Shown one piece after another: positions 53,357-63,337 of a DNA stretch of 64,000 nucleotides. The notes under the pieces were generated by a model. The model did not search any database. It was not told the DNA's origin and saw nothing but the letters and a program-made list of their open reading frames with translations. The DNA lies in contig CASFCZ010000012.1 in the NCBI GenBank assembly GCA_949293325.1, positions 1-64,000 of the forward strand, written 5' to 3'. The DNA comes from an uncultured Eubacteriales bacterium (GTDB lineage Bacteria > Bacillota > Clostridia > Lachnospirales > CAG-274). The translations under genes were made by a program, and so were the position numbers. The stretch's first letter is position 1, and the number at the start of each line of letters is the position of its first letter.

Positions 53357-54088
53357 TTAAAAATCAACAACTGACGAAAGAACTTCACCTATGCTGTCAT
53401 GTATTACAAGGGATGCCATACCGTCGTATGATGTTACGCTTTTGTTAATAAGTACAAGCTTATCTCCCCGGTAATCACCTACCAGACTTGCAGCAGGATA
53501 AACCACAAGGGATGTACCACCCACAATAAGCATATCCGCCTCCCGTATAGCCTTTTGTGCCCCATTCCATACCCTGGCGTCCAATCCCTCCTCATACAGC
53601 ACAACGTCAGGTTTAATAATGCCGCCACACTCTGAACAATGTGGCACTGTTCCCTCAATAGCCATCATTTCATCCAGACTGTAAAACTTATGGCAGGACA
53701 TACAATAATTTCTGTAAACTGAGCCATGAAGCTCATAGACTGTTTTACTACCTGCCATCTGATGCAGATTATCAATATTCTGAGTAACAACAGCCTTTAA
53801 TTTTCCCTGTTTTTCCAATGCAGCAAGGGCATAATGTGCCTTATTTGGCTTTGCTTGTCTGTATATAAGGTTATTTTTATAATAATCAAAAAACAATTCG
53901 GGATTAGTATCAAAGGCAGTCCTGCTGATAAGATACTCCGGTGAATATCCGTACTTCGACTTTGCTTTATAAAGACCGTCTTCACTTCTGAAGTCAGGAA
54001 TATTACTTTCTGTAGATACTCCTGCACCGCCTAAAAATACTATATTATTACTGCCTTCAATAAGCTCCCTTAGTCTTTCGTATGCCAT
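53357..54088 (-). CDS. cobB: Sir2-family NAD-dependent protein deacylase
   Basis: A 243-residue sirtuin that removes acyl groups from lysines with NAD. Seen are the Rossmann GGAGVSTESNIPDFRSEDGLY block, TQNIDNLHQMAG with the catalytic His region YELHGS, and a zinc ribbon of two CxxC pairs (CMSC and CSEC). GTSLVVYPAASL completes the fold. The gap to the Cof-type gene is 43 bases. Confidence 0.95.
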   Translation of the reverse strand: MAYERLRELIEGSNNIVFLGGAGVSTESNIPDFRSEDGLYKAKSKYGYSPEYLISRTAFDTNPELFFDYYKNNLIYRQAKPNKAHYALAALEKQGKLKAVVTQNIDNLHQMAGSKTVYELHGSVYRNYCMSCHKFYSLDEMMAIEGTVPHCSECGGIIKPDVVLYEEGLDARVWNGAQKAIREADMLIVGGTSLVVYPAASLVGDYRGDKLVLINKSVTSYDGMASLVIHDSIGEVLSSVVDF

Positions 54089-54097
54089 AAATATCCC

Positions 54098-55270
54098 CTA
54101 CCTTATTTTTTCCAAAAATTTTTCTATCCTTGCAAGGGCACGCTTAATATCCTTAACCGAATACGCATAGGAACAACGTATAAAGCCTTCACCGCAATCG
54201 CCAAAGGCTGTACCCGGCACAACAGCAACACGCTCCTCAAAAAGAAGCCGTTCACAGAATTCATCAGATGTAAGCCCTGTAGACTGAATGGATGGGAAAA
54301 GATAGAAAGCTCCAAGGGCCTCAAAGCAAGAAAGTCCCATATCCTCAAAGCCCTTACGCATAACATTTCTGCGTCTGTTGTACTCCTCCCGCATTTTAGC
54401 CACCTCTCCGTCACAGCTTCGCAACGCCTCAATGGCTGCATACTGACTTGTGGTTGGAGCACACATAATAACATACTGGTGTATCTTAGTCATATTTGAA
54501 ATAATATCCTTTGGACCTGCCGCATAGCCAAGACGCCAGCCTGTCATTGAAAATGCCTTTGAAAATCCGTTAAGTACGACACAAATATCTTTCATGCCCT
54601 CAAGGGAAGCTATGGATACATGATGTCTGTCGCCATATGTAAGCTCTGAATATATCTCATCACTGATAACAAAAATATTATGCTCCTTAATGACCCTGGC
54701 AATTTTTTCCAGATCCTCCCTTTCCATAATAGCACCTGTTGGGTTATTTGGATATGGAAGTATAATAGCCTTTGTCTTTTCGGTAAGTTTTTCAAGTATC
54801 TCCTCAGGCTGAAGCCTGAAGCTGTTTTCAACCTTTGTGTTTATAACAACAGGCACACCTCCTGCCATTTCTACACATGGTTTATATGACACATATGATG
54901 GCTCTACTACAAGTACCTCCTCACCTGGATTAAGGATGGTCCTCAAAGCAACATCTATACCCTCACTTGCACCTACTGTGACAAGTATTTCATCATTAGG
55001 ACAGTAGTTAAGCTCATACTTACGTTTAAGGTATCCGGCAATCTCCTTACGCAGCTCCAGAAGGCCCAGATTAGAAGTATATCTTATACTGCTTTTTTCA
55101 AGGTTATATATAGCTCTTTCCCTTATAGCCCATGGTGTTATAAAATCAGGCTCACCTACACCAAGGGAAATAACATTATCCATTTCATTTGCCACATCGA
55201 AAAACTTACGTATTCCGGAAAATGGCATATCCTGAATTTTTTTTGATACAAAATCCTTTGGTTCCATCAT
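54098..55270 (-). CDS. Class I/II aminotransferase, AlaT-like
   Basis: A 390-residue fold-type I PLP transaminase. The PLP Lys is in NGFSKAFSMTGWRLGYAAG, the Asn in PYPNNPTGA, and the substrate Arg in IRCSYAYS. The start (ISLGVGEPDFITPWAI) fits the AspC/AlaT/PatA group. The Lrp-type gene directly upstream overlaps it by four bases, the same pairing as Bacillus alaT (yugH) with alaR (yugG), so alanine transaminase is the best guess. It could also be an aromatic or aspartate transaminase. HisC, missing from the his operon, is less likely. Confidence 0.85.
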   Translation of the reverse strand: MMEPKDFVSKKIQDMPFSGIRKFFDVANEMDNVISLGVGEPDFITPWAIRERAIYNLEKSSIRYTSNLGLLELRKEIAGYLKRKYELNYCPNDEILVTVGASEGIDVALRTILNPGEEVLVVEPSYVSYKPCVEMAGGVPVVINTKVENSFRLQPEEILEKLTEKTKAIILPYPNNPTGAIMEREDLEKIARVIKEHNIFVISDEIYSELTYGDRHHVSIASLEGMKDICVVLNGFSKAFSMTGWRLGYAAGPKDIISNMTKIHQYVIMCAPTTSQYAAIEALRSCDGEVAKMREEYNRRRNVMRKGFEDMGLSCFEALGAFYLFPSIQSTGLTSDEFCERLLFEERVAVVPGTAFGDCGEGFIRCSYAYSVKDIKRALARIEKFLEKIR

Positions 55271-55752
55271 GGTGATACAATCATCCTTTCATCCTCACTG
55301 GGCGTTTTATCAAGTATAACACCGTGATCCTTATATTTTTTCAATACAAAGTGAGTTGCTGTACTAAGTACCGCATCTATGGTAGAAAGCTTGTTGGAAA
55401 CAAAGTATGAAATCTCCTTAATGTTTCTGCCCTCCATCATGACCATAAGGTCATAAGCACCTGACATAAGGTAAACTGCCTTTACCTCATCAAAACCATA
55501 TATCCTCTCGGCAATCTTTTCAAAGCCCATATCACGCTGAGGTGTTACCTTAACTTCGATAAGAGCCGCAACATATTCTCTATCTGTTTTATCCCAGTTA
55601 ATTAAGGTAGTATAACTGCAGATAACGCTCCTCTTTTCCATATCCGCTATTGCGTCAAATATTTCATTAACAGGTCTGTTAAGCATAACGGCTATTTCCT
55701 CAACACTTATCCTGCTATCCTTTTCCAAAATATCAAGTATCGCTTTTTCCAC
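55267..55752 (-). CDS. Lrp/AsnC family transcriptional regulator, AlaR-like
   Basis: A 161-residue regulator with an N-terminal helix-turn-helix (SRISVEEIAVMLNRPVNEIFDAI) and a C-terminal RAM ligand domain (VKAVYLMSGAYDLMVMMEG) that binds amino acids. The tail after residue 140 is longer than in short Lrp proteins. The start is GTG with AAGGAGG eight bases upstream. It heads a two-gene unit with the aminotransferase, which it probably regulates. Confidence 0.92.
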   Translation of the reverse strand: MEKAILDILEKDSRISVEEIAVMLNRPVNEIFDAIADMEKRSVICSYTTLINWDKTDREYVAALIEVKVTPQRDMGFEKIAERIYGFDEVKAVYLMSGAYDLMVMMEGRNIKEISYFVSNKLSTIDAVLSTATHFVLKKYKDHGVILDKTPSEDERMIVSP

Positions 55753-55819
55753 CTTAAAAACCTCCTTAATTGTAATCAGCTTAATTATATATCATTTCAG
55801 CTTAAATATAAAGACTTTT

Positions 55820-57949
55820 TTATACCTTATCCAGCCTTTTAACATTTTTTATATCGGTAATACCACTTTTATCATCACGCATACATATATCACATATACA
55901 TTTTTCACCGGTCTGGGGAAGTATCATTGATATATTTTCAAGCTTACCCTCCGATAAAAGTCGGCTTATATCCTCACCCTTAAGATGTATGCCATATCTC
56001 TCAAAATCACTTTTCCAAATAGTAAATTTACAGCCTGTGCGCCATCTACTGCAATAAAAGGACTTCCTGTTTTCCAGTACGGATCCTGAACATACAGGGC
56101 ATTTACCAAGACTTCCCTTAGGCTTATAAGCTTTGCCCCGTCCCTTTTCGGCAGCAAAGACTACACCCGGGTTAGGTCTCTGTGATGCCTTTACAAGATA
56201 GGTCACATAATTTTTTATACTGCCCATAAACTTTCCGGTATCCATATTGCCCTTTGCTATGCTGGAAAGGCCCTTTTCCCACCTTCCTGTGGTTTCCGGG
56301 GATTTCAGTTCAGGAGGTACTACAGCAATGAGCTTAATTCCCTTTTCGGTTGGTATAAGGCTTTTACCCTTTCTGCTGACATATCCCACCTTGATAAGAC
56401 GCTCTATTATGGCCGCACGTGTTGCAGGTGTACCAAGTCCCGAATCCTTAAGCTGCTCCTTAAGTTCCTCATTGTCAACAAATCTACCGGCGTTTTCCAT
56501 GGCTGAAAGCAGAGTTGCCTCGTTATATGGCTGAGGTGGCTTTGTTTTCTTTTTATTACTCTTAACTGACTTAACGCTGCACGTATCCCCTTCCTTTACA
56601 TCCGGCAGTACGGCTTCTTCTTTTTTTTCCTTTTCCGAGGCTCGGTTAAGCTCTGTCCAGCCCTTGGAAATAACCGTAGTACCCTTAGTCATAAATGGAT
56701 GACCCTCACATAGGGTAATTATCTTTGTTGTACTGTACACATAATATGGATAAAACACCTGTAAAAACCGCCTTGCAATAAGGTCATACACCTTAAACTC
56801 ATCCTCACTGAGAATTGAGGTATTTACCTTTACTTCAGTCGGAATTATAGCGTGGTGGTCATTGATTTTGGAATTATCAACAATACGCTTTGTAACGGGA
56901 AGTTTTTCCAGTTTAAGCACATATTCTGCATATTCTCTATAGGCATCTGCACCATAAAGCCTTGAAGCAACGGACTTTAGCTTTGGCACCATGTCATCTG
57001 AAAGATATCTGCTGTCTGTCCTGGGATAGGTTATCATTTTACGTTTTTCATAGAGATCCTGTGCAAGAGCCAGAGTCCTTTGGGCAGAGAATCCAAACTT
57101 TTTATTGCAGTCCCTTTGCAGCTCAGTAAGATCATAAAGCAGTGGAGGAGGAGTTTTCTTTTCCTCCTTTTCCACACTTTCAACACCGGCTATTTTACCC
57201 CTTACAGCCGCAACTATCTCATCTGCATGCTTTTTATCAAATATCTTTGTGTCATTTATTTTTCTGTCAAACCATGTACCCTTGTAGCCATCAAAGTCTG
57301 CCTCTACCTCCCAATAATCCCTTGCATCAAAGGCATCTATTTCCTTTTGCCTCTCTACAATAAGAGCAAGGGTAGGAGTCTGCACCCTGCCTATACTCAG
57401 AAGTGCATCATACCTTAAGGTAAATGCCCTGCTTGCATTTATACCCACAAGCCAATCCGCTTCACTTCTGCATTTAGCAGAGTTATAAAGATTATCATAT
57501 TCACTGCCATCCTTAAGGCTGTCAAAGCCTTCCTTAATGGCAGCATCTGTCATTGAGGAAATCCATAAGCGTTTAAAGGGCTTTTTACAGCCTGCCAGCT
57601 CATATATGTACCTGAAAATAAGCTCTCCCTCTCGTCCGCTATCCGTTGCGCATATAAGACTTGATATTCTGCTTTGTTCCATAAGTTTTTTAAGTATGTC
57701 AAACTGAGGTTTGGTATTACTTATAGCCTTAATCTTTATATGATCAGGAATAATAGGCAGACTTTCAACCGTCCATTTTTTCAGATCCTTAGAGTAATCC
57801 TCAGGGTCATACAGGGTAACCAGATGACCTACTGCCCATGAAACAACATAATCATCATTATATAAAAAGCCATCTCCCTTTTTTGTACACTTAAGTACCC
57901 GTGCAATATCTCTTGCAACAGAGGGCTTTTCCGCAATAATCAGTTCCAT
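55820..57949 (-). CDS. topB: DNA topoisomerase III
   Basis: A 709-residue type IA topoisomerase that decatenates DNA. The Toprim domain starts LIIAEKPSVARDIARVLKC and contains ATDSGREGELIFRYIY. The catalytic Tyr lies in MITYPRTDSRYLSDDM, and the IGRVQTPTLALIVERQ block is standard. The C-terminus has one zinc-ribbon-like set (GKCPVCSGSVLENRKSFYC) and a second Cys cluster (CICDICMRDD). Plasmid relaxase partners are not nearby, so it is the chromosomal housekeeping type. Confidence 0.95.
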   Translation of the reverse strand: MELIIAEKPSVARDIARVLKCTKKGDGFLYNDDYVVSWAVGHLVTLYDPEDYSKDLKKWTVESLPIIPDHIKIKAISNTKPQFDILKKLMEQSRISSLICATDSGREGELIFRYIYELAGCKKPFKRLWISSMTDAAIKEGFDSLKDGSEYDNLYNSAKCRSEADWLVGINASRAFTLRYDALLSIGRVQTPTLALIVERQKEIDAFDARDYWEVEADFDGYKGTWFDRKINDTKIFDKKHADEIVAAVRGKIAGVESVEKEEKKTPPPLLYDLTELQRDCNKKFGFSAQRTLALAQDLYEKRKMITYPRTDSRYLSDDMVPKLKSVASRLYGADAYREYAEYVLKLEKLPVTKRIVDNSKINDHHAIIPTEVKVNTSILSEDEFKVYDLIARRFLQVFYPYYVYSTTKIITLCEGHPFMTKGTTVISKGWTELNRASEKEKKEEAVLPDVKEGDTCSVKSVKSNKKKTKPPQPYNEATLLSAMENAGRFVDNEELKEQLKDSGLGTPATRAAIIERLIKVGYVSRKGKSLIPTEKGIKLIAVVPPELKSPETTGRWEKGLSSIAKGNMDTGKFMGSIKNYVTYLVKASQRPNPGVVFAAEKGRGKAYKPKGSLGKCPVCSGSVLENRKSFYCSRWRTGCKFTIWKSDFERYGIHLKGEDISRLLSEGKLENISMILPQTGEKCICDICMRDDKSGITDIKNVKRLDKV

Positions 57950-57961
57950 AATTTACCTCGT

Positions 57962-59284
57962 TTACTTTGTTGTCCACTTTCCGCCTATATATCTTCCTAT
58001 AAACAATGCAGCTCTGAATATCCAGTCCATTATCATAGCAATCCATACACCTATTGCACCAAAGCCAAAGATATCTCCTAAAATATAGCTGAACAGTATT
58101 CTGAACATCCACATGGAGAAAATAGCAACTACCATTGTATACCGCACATCGTTTGAAGCACGCAGAGCATTTGGCAGGGAGAAGGACAAAGGCCATATAA
58201 GCATGGCACAACCGTTATGTATAAAAATAAGTATGGTAGCAAGCCTCAATGTATCAGGCGAAAGATTGTATGCCTTCAAAATAAGCGGCAAAGACAACAA
58301 CAACACACTGTTTAAGGCTATGGTAATGGCATAGGCGATTTTAAGTAATTTTTTTATATAATATCTTGCCTGATCATAATTACTTGCACCCACACACTGA
58401 CCTACAACCGTTATCATTGCAAGGGAAATAGCCTGCCCCGGTATTGTACCAAAGGAGTCTATATTATTGGCAACTGCATTGGCAGCTATTTGTACTGTAC
58501 CAAAGCCTGCAATAAAGCGTACCACTATTACTCTGCCAAACTGGAACATACTGTTTTCAAGTCCGTTAGGTATACCTATACCCAGTATTCTTTTAATCAT
58601 ACCCTTATTAATATGCAGTCTGGTACCCTTAATAATATGCACCTGAAGGCTCTGATTGGAAATAAGCACCAACATAACAGCAGCGGCGGAAAAACGTGAA
58701 ATAAGGGTAGATATTCCGACACCTGTAACACTAAGCTTAAATATATAAACAAAAACTGCATTTAAGCCAATATGTATTATGTTCATCATAAGGGCAACAT
58801 ACATAGACACCTTGGAATTGCCCATTGAACGGAAAAGAGCTGCATTTGCATTGTATAAGGCAAGAAAAGGATAGGAAAAAGCAGATATATAGTAGTATCT
58901 TGCGGCATAATCCATAACCTCACCCTCTACAGCAAAGACAACAGAAAGTATGCCACGGCAGAAAATAAGTGAAAACAGCATAATGACAACAGACACAACC
59001 ACTGCAATTATCTGAAGCTGATGAGCTGACTCACAGGCAAGATCCTCATCACCATGACCTATAAGCTGGGATGTAATTACCGCTCCTCCCGTTGCCATAG
59101 CAGCAAACAGATTCATAAAGAGTACATTTATCATATCCACAAGGGATACTCCCGAAACCGCTGCCTCTCCTGTTGAAGACACCATGACAATATCAGCCAT
59201 ACCCACTGTAACTGCCAGTATTTGCTCAATTATAAGTGGTATTATCAATTTTTTCAGTCGCTTACTGTCAAACAAATAAAACAT
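57962..59284 (-). CDS. MATE family efflux transporter, second copy
   Basis: A 440-residue, twelve-helix MATE exporter. Seen are LIIPLIIEQILAVTVGMADIVMVS at helix 1 and ILGIGIPNGLENSMFQFGRV at the start of the second half. It is a different subfamily from the MATE protein at 22408. The start is uncertain: an ATG at 59284 abuts GGAG, a TTG at 59290 lies above it, and a TTG a few codons inside has better spacing. It shares a perfect consensus promoter and is followed after 12 bases by topB. Confidence 0.92.
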   Translation of the reverse strand: MFYLFDSKRLKKLIIPLIIEQILAVTVGMADIVMVSSTGEAAVSGVSLVDMINVLFMNLFAAMATGGAVITSQLIGHGDEDLACESAHQLQIIAVVVSVVIMLFSLIFCRGILSVVFAVEGEVMDYAARYYYISAFSYPFLALYNANAALFRSMGNSKVSMYVALMMNIIHIGLNAVFVYIFKLSVTGVGISTLISRFSAAAVMLVLISNQSLQVHIIKGTRLHINKGMIKRILGIGIPNGLENSMFQFGRVIVVRFIAGFGTVQIAANAVANNIDSFGTIPGQAISLAMITVVGQCVGASNYDQARYYIKKLLKIAYAITIALNSVLLLSLPLILKAYNLSPDTLRLATILIFIHNGCAMLIWPLSFSLPNALRASNDVRYTMVVAIFSMWMFRILFSYILGDIFGFGAIGVWIAMIMDWIFRAALFIGRYIGGKWTTK

Positions 59285-59313
59285 CTCCAAAAGAAATAGT
59301 GTGAATAAGGTTA

Positions 59314-59342
59314 ATTATAAACCCAGGTATTTTTTTTGTCAA
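59314..59342 (-). promoter_or_regulatory. Consensus promoter of the MATE-topB unit
   Basis: Minus strand: perfect -35 TTGACA (59337-59342), 17 bp, perfect -10 TATAAT (59314-59319). The rest of the 59291-59538 gap shows nothing else that I can name. Confidence 0.9.
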
Positions 59343-59538
59343 CAAAGTAAGAAATCGAAAATTTGATACTGTAATTATCCGATAAAATAATTATTTCCCC
59401 AGACAAAATGGGGGTTGATTAGTTCAGGTATTGTTATCATTAGGGATATGTAAGATAGGATTTACAGAAAAAGCAAAGTGCATAATTGCACAGAAAATAT
59501 GTCAAAACCACCCGAATTGACATAACTGCAAACATATT

Positions 59539-59576
59539 AAAGGCTTCCCTCATTATGAACGGGAAGCCTTATTTTT
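59539..59576 (-). terminator. Terminator of ppdK
   Basis: AAGGCTTCCC pairs perfectly with GGGAAGCCTT around 11 bases, two bases past the ppdK stop. The T-run is better on the plus strand, so it may be bidirectional. Confidence 0.8.
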
Positions 59577-59578
59577 AT

Positions 59579-62212
59579 TTATTTCCTTGGATATTTAATG
59601 GAAGCCTGTGCTGCAGCAAGTCTTGCTATAGGCACCCTGAAAGGTGAACAGGAAACATAATCCAATCCCAGCTTATGACAGAACTCCACGGAAGCAGGGT
59701 CACCACCATGCTCACCACAGATACCCAATACAATATCGGGTCTTGTCTGCTTACCAAGCTTAACCGCTATTTCCATAAGCCTTCCTACACCTATCTGATC
59801 AAGCTTTGCAAAAGGATCAGACTCATAAATCATATTGTCATAGTAAGCATCTAAGAACTTACCTGCATCATCCCTTGAAAAGCCAAAGGTCATCTGAGTA
59901 AGGTCGTTTGTACCAAAGGAGAAGAACTCTGCCTCCTCTGCAATCTTATCAGCAGTAAGGGCTGCACGTGGGATTTCGATCATTGTACCTACCTTATATT
60001 TAAGGGATACACCATTCTTTTCGATAATCTCATCGGCTGTCTTTGTAACTATTCGCTTAACAAAGGCAAGCTCTTTTACCTCACCTACAAGAGGTATCAT
60101 AATCTCAGGCTGAATATTCCATTCAGGATGAGCCTTATTTACATTTATGGCAGCTTTGATAACCGCACTTGTCTGCATCCTTGCAATCTCAGGATAGGTA
60201 ACTGCAAGACGACAGCCCCTGTGTCCCATCATAGGGTTAAACTCGTGGAGTGAGGCAATAATATTTTTTATCTCAAATACTGACTTACCCTGTACCTTTG
60301 CAAGAAGCTCAATGTCAGCCTCCTCTGTAGGTAAAAATTCATGAAGAGGAGGATCAAGGAAACGGATATTTACATGCTTTCCCTCCATAGCAACATAAAG
60401 CTGTTCAAAGTCACTCTGCTGCATAGGCTCAAGCTTTGCAAGAGCTGTTTCTCTCTGTTCAACTGTATCTGCACAAATCATTTCTCTGATGGCGGAAATT
60501 CTGTCAGGATCAAAGAACATATGCTCTGTACGGCAAAGACCTATACCCTGTGCGCCAAAGGAAGCGGCCTTTGCAGCATCCCTTGGAGTATCTGCATTAG
60601 TCCTTACCTCCATATCACGATACTTGTCAGCCCATTCCATAACACGACCAAACTCGCCGCCTATCTTTGCATCTACAGTAGGGATAGCCTCACCATAGAT
60701 ATTACCTGTTGATCCATCAAGGGAAATCCAGTCACCCTCTTTATAAACAACACCGTTAAGCTCAAAGCGCTTGTTTTCCTCATCCATATTGATGGCACCG
60801 CAGCCGGATACACAGCAGGTACCCATACCCCTTGCTACAACAGCTGCATGGGAGGTCATACCGCCTCTTACAGTAAGTACGCCCTGTGCATAGTGCATAC
60901 CCTCAATATCCTCTGCTGAGGTTTCAAGTCTTACAAGAACAACCTTTTCCCCTGCCTTGCCCCTTTCAATGGCATCATCAGCCTCAAATACTATCTGACC
61001 ACTGGCAGCACCCGGGGAAGCAGCCAGTGCACTTGCAACAGGCTTTGCCTTTTTAAGTGCCTCCTCATCAAACTGTGGATGAAGAAGTGCATCTATCTGC
61101 TTTGGATCTATCATACAAACGGCCTGCTTTTCATCTATCATACCCTCATCAACAAGGTCACAGGCAATTTTGAAAGCAGCACGGGCAGTTCTTTTACCAT
61201 TTCTGGTCTGAAGCATATAGAGTTTTTTATTTTCAATGGTAAACTCCATATCCTGCATATCCCTGTAATGATCCTCAAGCTTTGCACAAATATCAACAAA
61301 CTGCTTATATACCTCAGGCATAATCTCGTTAAGCATATCTATTGACTGGGGAGTCCTTACACCTGCAACAACATCTTCACCCTGTGCATTCATAAGGAAC
61401 TCGCCAAAGAGTTTCTTTTCGCCTGTAGCAGGATTTCTTGTAAAGGCAACTCCCGTACCGGAGGTATCTCCCATATTACCAAATACCATTGACTGAACAT
61501 TAACAGCAGTACCCCATGAGCCCGGAATATCATTCATCTTTCTGTAGTAAATTGCCCTTGGGTTATTCCATGATCTGAATACGGCACGGATAGCACCCAT
61601 CAGTTGCTGTTTTGGATCAGAAGGAAAGTCCTCATGTATCTTTTCCTTATATTCAGCCTTAAACATATTTGCAAGCTCTTTAAGATCCTCGGCACTAAGC
61701 TCTGTATCCAGCTTAACGCCCTTCTTTTCCTTAATCTGATCTATAAGCTGCTCAAAATACTTCTTGCCCACACCCATAACAACATCTGAGTACATCTGTA
61801 TAAATCTGCGATAGGAGTCATAAGCAAATCTTGGATTACCTGTTTTTTCAGCAAATGCCTCAACTACAATGTCATTAAGTCCAAGATTAAGGATAGTATC
61901 CATCATACCGGGCATAGATGCCCTTGCACCGGAACGTACCGAAACCAAAAGAGGATTTTCAACATCGCCGAATTTTTTGCCTGTAATATCCTCCATTTTG
62001 GAAATGTACTCCATAATCTGAGCCTGGATTTCCTCATTTATGGTTTCATTATCCTCATAATACTGATTACAAGCCTCTGTAGTAATGGTAAAGCCCTGAG
62101 GTACAGGCATACCCAGTAAGGTCATCTCTGCAAGATTGGCACCCTTACCTCCCAGAAGATCACGCATTTTGTCGTTACCCTCTGAAAAAAGATATACATA
62201 CTTCTTGCTCAT
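59579..62212 (-). CDS. ppdK: Pyruvate, phosphate dikinase
   Basis: PPDK interconverts pyruvate, ATP and phosphate with PEP, AMP and pyrophosphate; in anaerobes it often runs in the glycolytic direction. The 877 residues show the ATP-grasp start (LLGGKGANLAEMTLLGMPVPQGFTI), the swivelling phospho-His domain (GGMTSHAAVVARG) and the TIM-barrel end with the acid Cys in GICGEHGGDPASVEF. The ATG at 62212 has GGGGG eight bases upstream; an in-frame start 11 codons further is less likely. No regulatory protein (PDRP) gene is adjacent. Confidence 0.97.
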   Translation of the reverse strand: MSKKYVYLFSEGNDKMRDLLGGKGANLAEMTLLGMPVPQGFTITTEACNQYYEDNETINEEIQAQIMEYISKMEDITGKKFGDVENPLLVSVRSGARASMPGMMDTILNLGLNDIVVEAFAEKTGNPRFAYDSYRRFIQMYSDVVMGVGKKYFEQLIDQIKEKKGVKLDTELSAEDLKELANMFKAEYKEKIHEDFPSDPKQQLMGAIRAVFRSWNNPRAIYYRKMNDIPGSWGTAVNVQSMVFGNMGDTSGTGVAFTRNPATGEKKLFGEFLMNAQGEDVVAGVRTPQSIDMLNEIMPEVYKQFVDICAKLEDHYRDMQDMEFTIENKKLYMLQTRNGKRTARAAFKIACDLVDEGMIDEKQAVCMIDPKQIDALLHPQFDEEALKKAKPVASALAASPGAASGQIVFEADDAIERGKAGEKVVLVRLETSAEDIEGMHYAQGVLTVRGGMTSHAAVVARGMGTCCVSGCGAINMDEENKRFELNGVVYKEGDWISLDGSTGNIYGEAIPTVDAKIGGEFGRVMEWADKYRDMEVRTNADTPRDAAKAASFGAQGIGLCRTEHMFFDPDRISAIREMICADTVEQRETALAKLEPMQQSDFEQLYVAMEGKHVNIRFLDPPLHEFLPTEEADIELLAKVQGKSVFEIKNIIASLHEFNPMMGHRGCRLAVTYPEIARMQTSAVIKAAINVNKAHPEWNIQPEIMIPLVGEVKELAFVKRIVTKTADEIIEKNGVSLKYKVGTMIEIPRAALTADKIAEEAEFFSFGTNDLTQMTFGFSRDDAGKFLDAYYDNMIYESDPFAKLDQIGVGRLMEIAVKLGKQTRPDIVLGICGEHGGDPASVEFCHKLGLDYVSCSPFRVPIARLAAAQASIKYPRK

Positions 62213-62277
62213 TTCAATTACCCCCTTTGTGTGCAATTTGTACAATTACAGCAAATTATTCTTATTCTTATACTGAC

Positions 62278-62305
62278 ATTATACCATATTTTTTAATTTT
62301 GACAA
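62278..62305 (-). promoter_or_regulatory. Promoter of ppdK
   Basis: Minus strand: TTGTCA (62300-62305), 16 bp, perfect TATAAT (62278-62283). The ATGG-TATAAT context is the same as in the histidine operon promoter. Confidence 0.8.
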
Positions 62306-62338
62306 CAGCAAATTTATGAAATATTATTGTTTTTTATG

Positions 62339-63337
62339 TTATTGATTTTCCATATTGTTTTTGCTGTATTTAAGAATTATCACTTCAACTCCCAGCCTGT
62401 CACTTATTTTACCCCTTTTAAAATCCACATCACATTTTGCACAGTCCTTCAGTGCTTCAACAAGGACGGGAGTTTTAAAATTTCTTGCCTGAGCCAGGCA
62501 TCCCCTTACCACAAAATTTCTAAGGGAAAGCCTTTCTGCAATTTCGTTTTCACCCATACCCTTTCCTGCAAGATACTTGCACTCCAGTATAAGCTTGAAC
62601 TGCCTTGCAGTCATTTTAAGCACATAAAAGGGACTTTGCTTCATTCTGAGCATATTGTTATATATTTCAAGTGCCTTAGCCGGTTGTTTTTTACCTATTG
62701 CCTCTACCATATCAAAGACATTTGTTTCAGGTGACTTTGTGCAGATACTGTCAATTATTTCCCTTGTAACCAGTTCTCCCTGTGGAACATAATTAATTAA
62801 CTTGTCAATCTCACCTTCAAGACTTTCCATAGCAGTACCCACACATTTGATAAGATATTCTGCCGTATCGGATTTTATTCTGCCCTTTCCTTCATTACAA
62901 ACCCAGCCTATAAGATCCCTATCCTTCAAAAAATCAAACTCGGCACAACAGCCGTACTTTTTTACAGCCTTATAAAGGCTGCTTCGCTTGTCTGCCTTAT
63001 CCTCTACGAAGCAAAGAACTGTACTCTGAGGGATATTTGGAATATAATCCTTAAGCTTTTCACTGTCATCTTTGCGACCCGGCTCAAAGAGCTTGCTGTC
63101 CTTAACTGCCACAAGCCGTTTTTCACTCATAAAAGGCAGAGTATCACAGGCAGTTATAATATTGTCTATATCCGTTTTACCATTAAAATAACTGTAATTT
63201 AACATTTCGGTAGATGGATCCACAAGGGCAGTCCTGATGGCATCAAAATATTTTTTCACCATATAAACCTCCTCACCACTGAGAAGATATACGGTTTTAA
63301 AATTTCCGTTTTTAATTGCCTCATTTATTTCCTTCAT
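62339..63337 (-). CDS. holA: DNA polymerase III delta subunit
   Basis: HolA is the clamp-loader subunit that opens the sliding clamp. The 332-residue product has the degenerate AAA+ start NFKTVYLLSGEEVYMVKKYF, the FMSEKRLVAVKD strand and the C-terminal collar helices with EIAERLSLRNFVVRGCLAQAR. I chose the ATG at 63337, six bases after GGAGG. It overlaps the comEC 3' end by about 17 bases; the comEC-holA pair is common in Bacillota. Confidence 0.93.
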   Translation of the reverse strand: MKEINEAIKNGNFKTVYLLSGEEVYMVKKYFDAIRTALVDPSTEMLNYSYFNGKTDIDNIITACDTLPFMSEKRLVAVKDSKLFEPGRKDDSEKLKDYIPNIPQSTVLCFVEDKADKRSSLYKAVKKYGCCAEFDFLKDRDLIGWVCNEGKGRIKSDTAEYLIKCVGTAMESLEGEIDKLINYVPQGELVTREIIDSICTKSPETNVFDMVEAIGKKQPAKALEIYNNMLRMKQSPFYVLKMTARQFKLILECKYLAGKGMGENEIAERLSLRNFVVRGCLAQARNFKTPVLVEALKDCAKCDVDFKRGKISDRLGVEVIILKYSKNNMENQ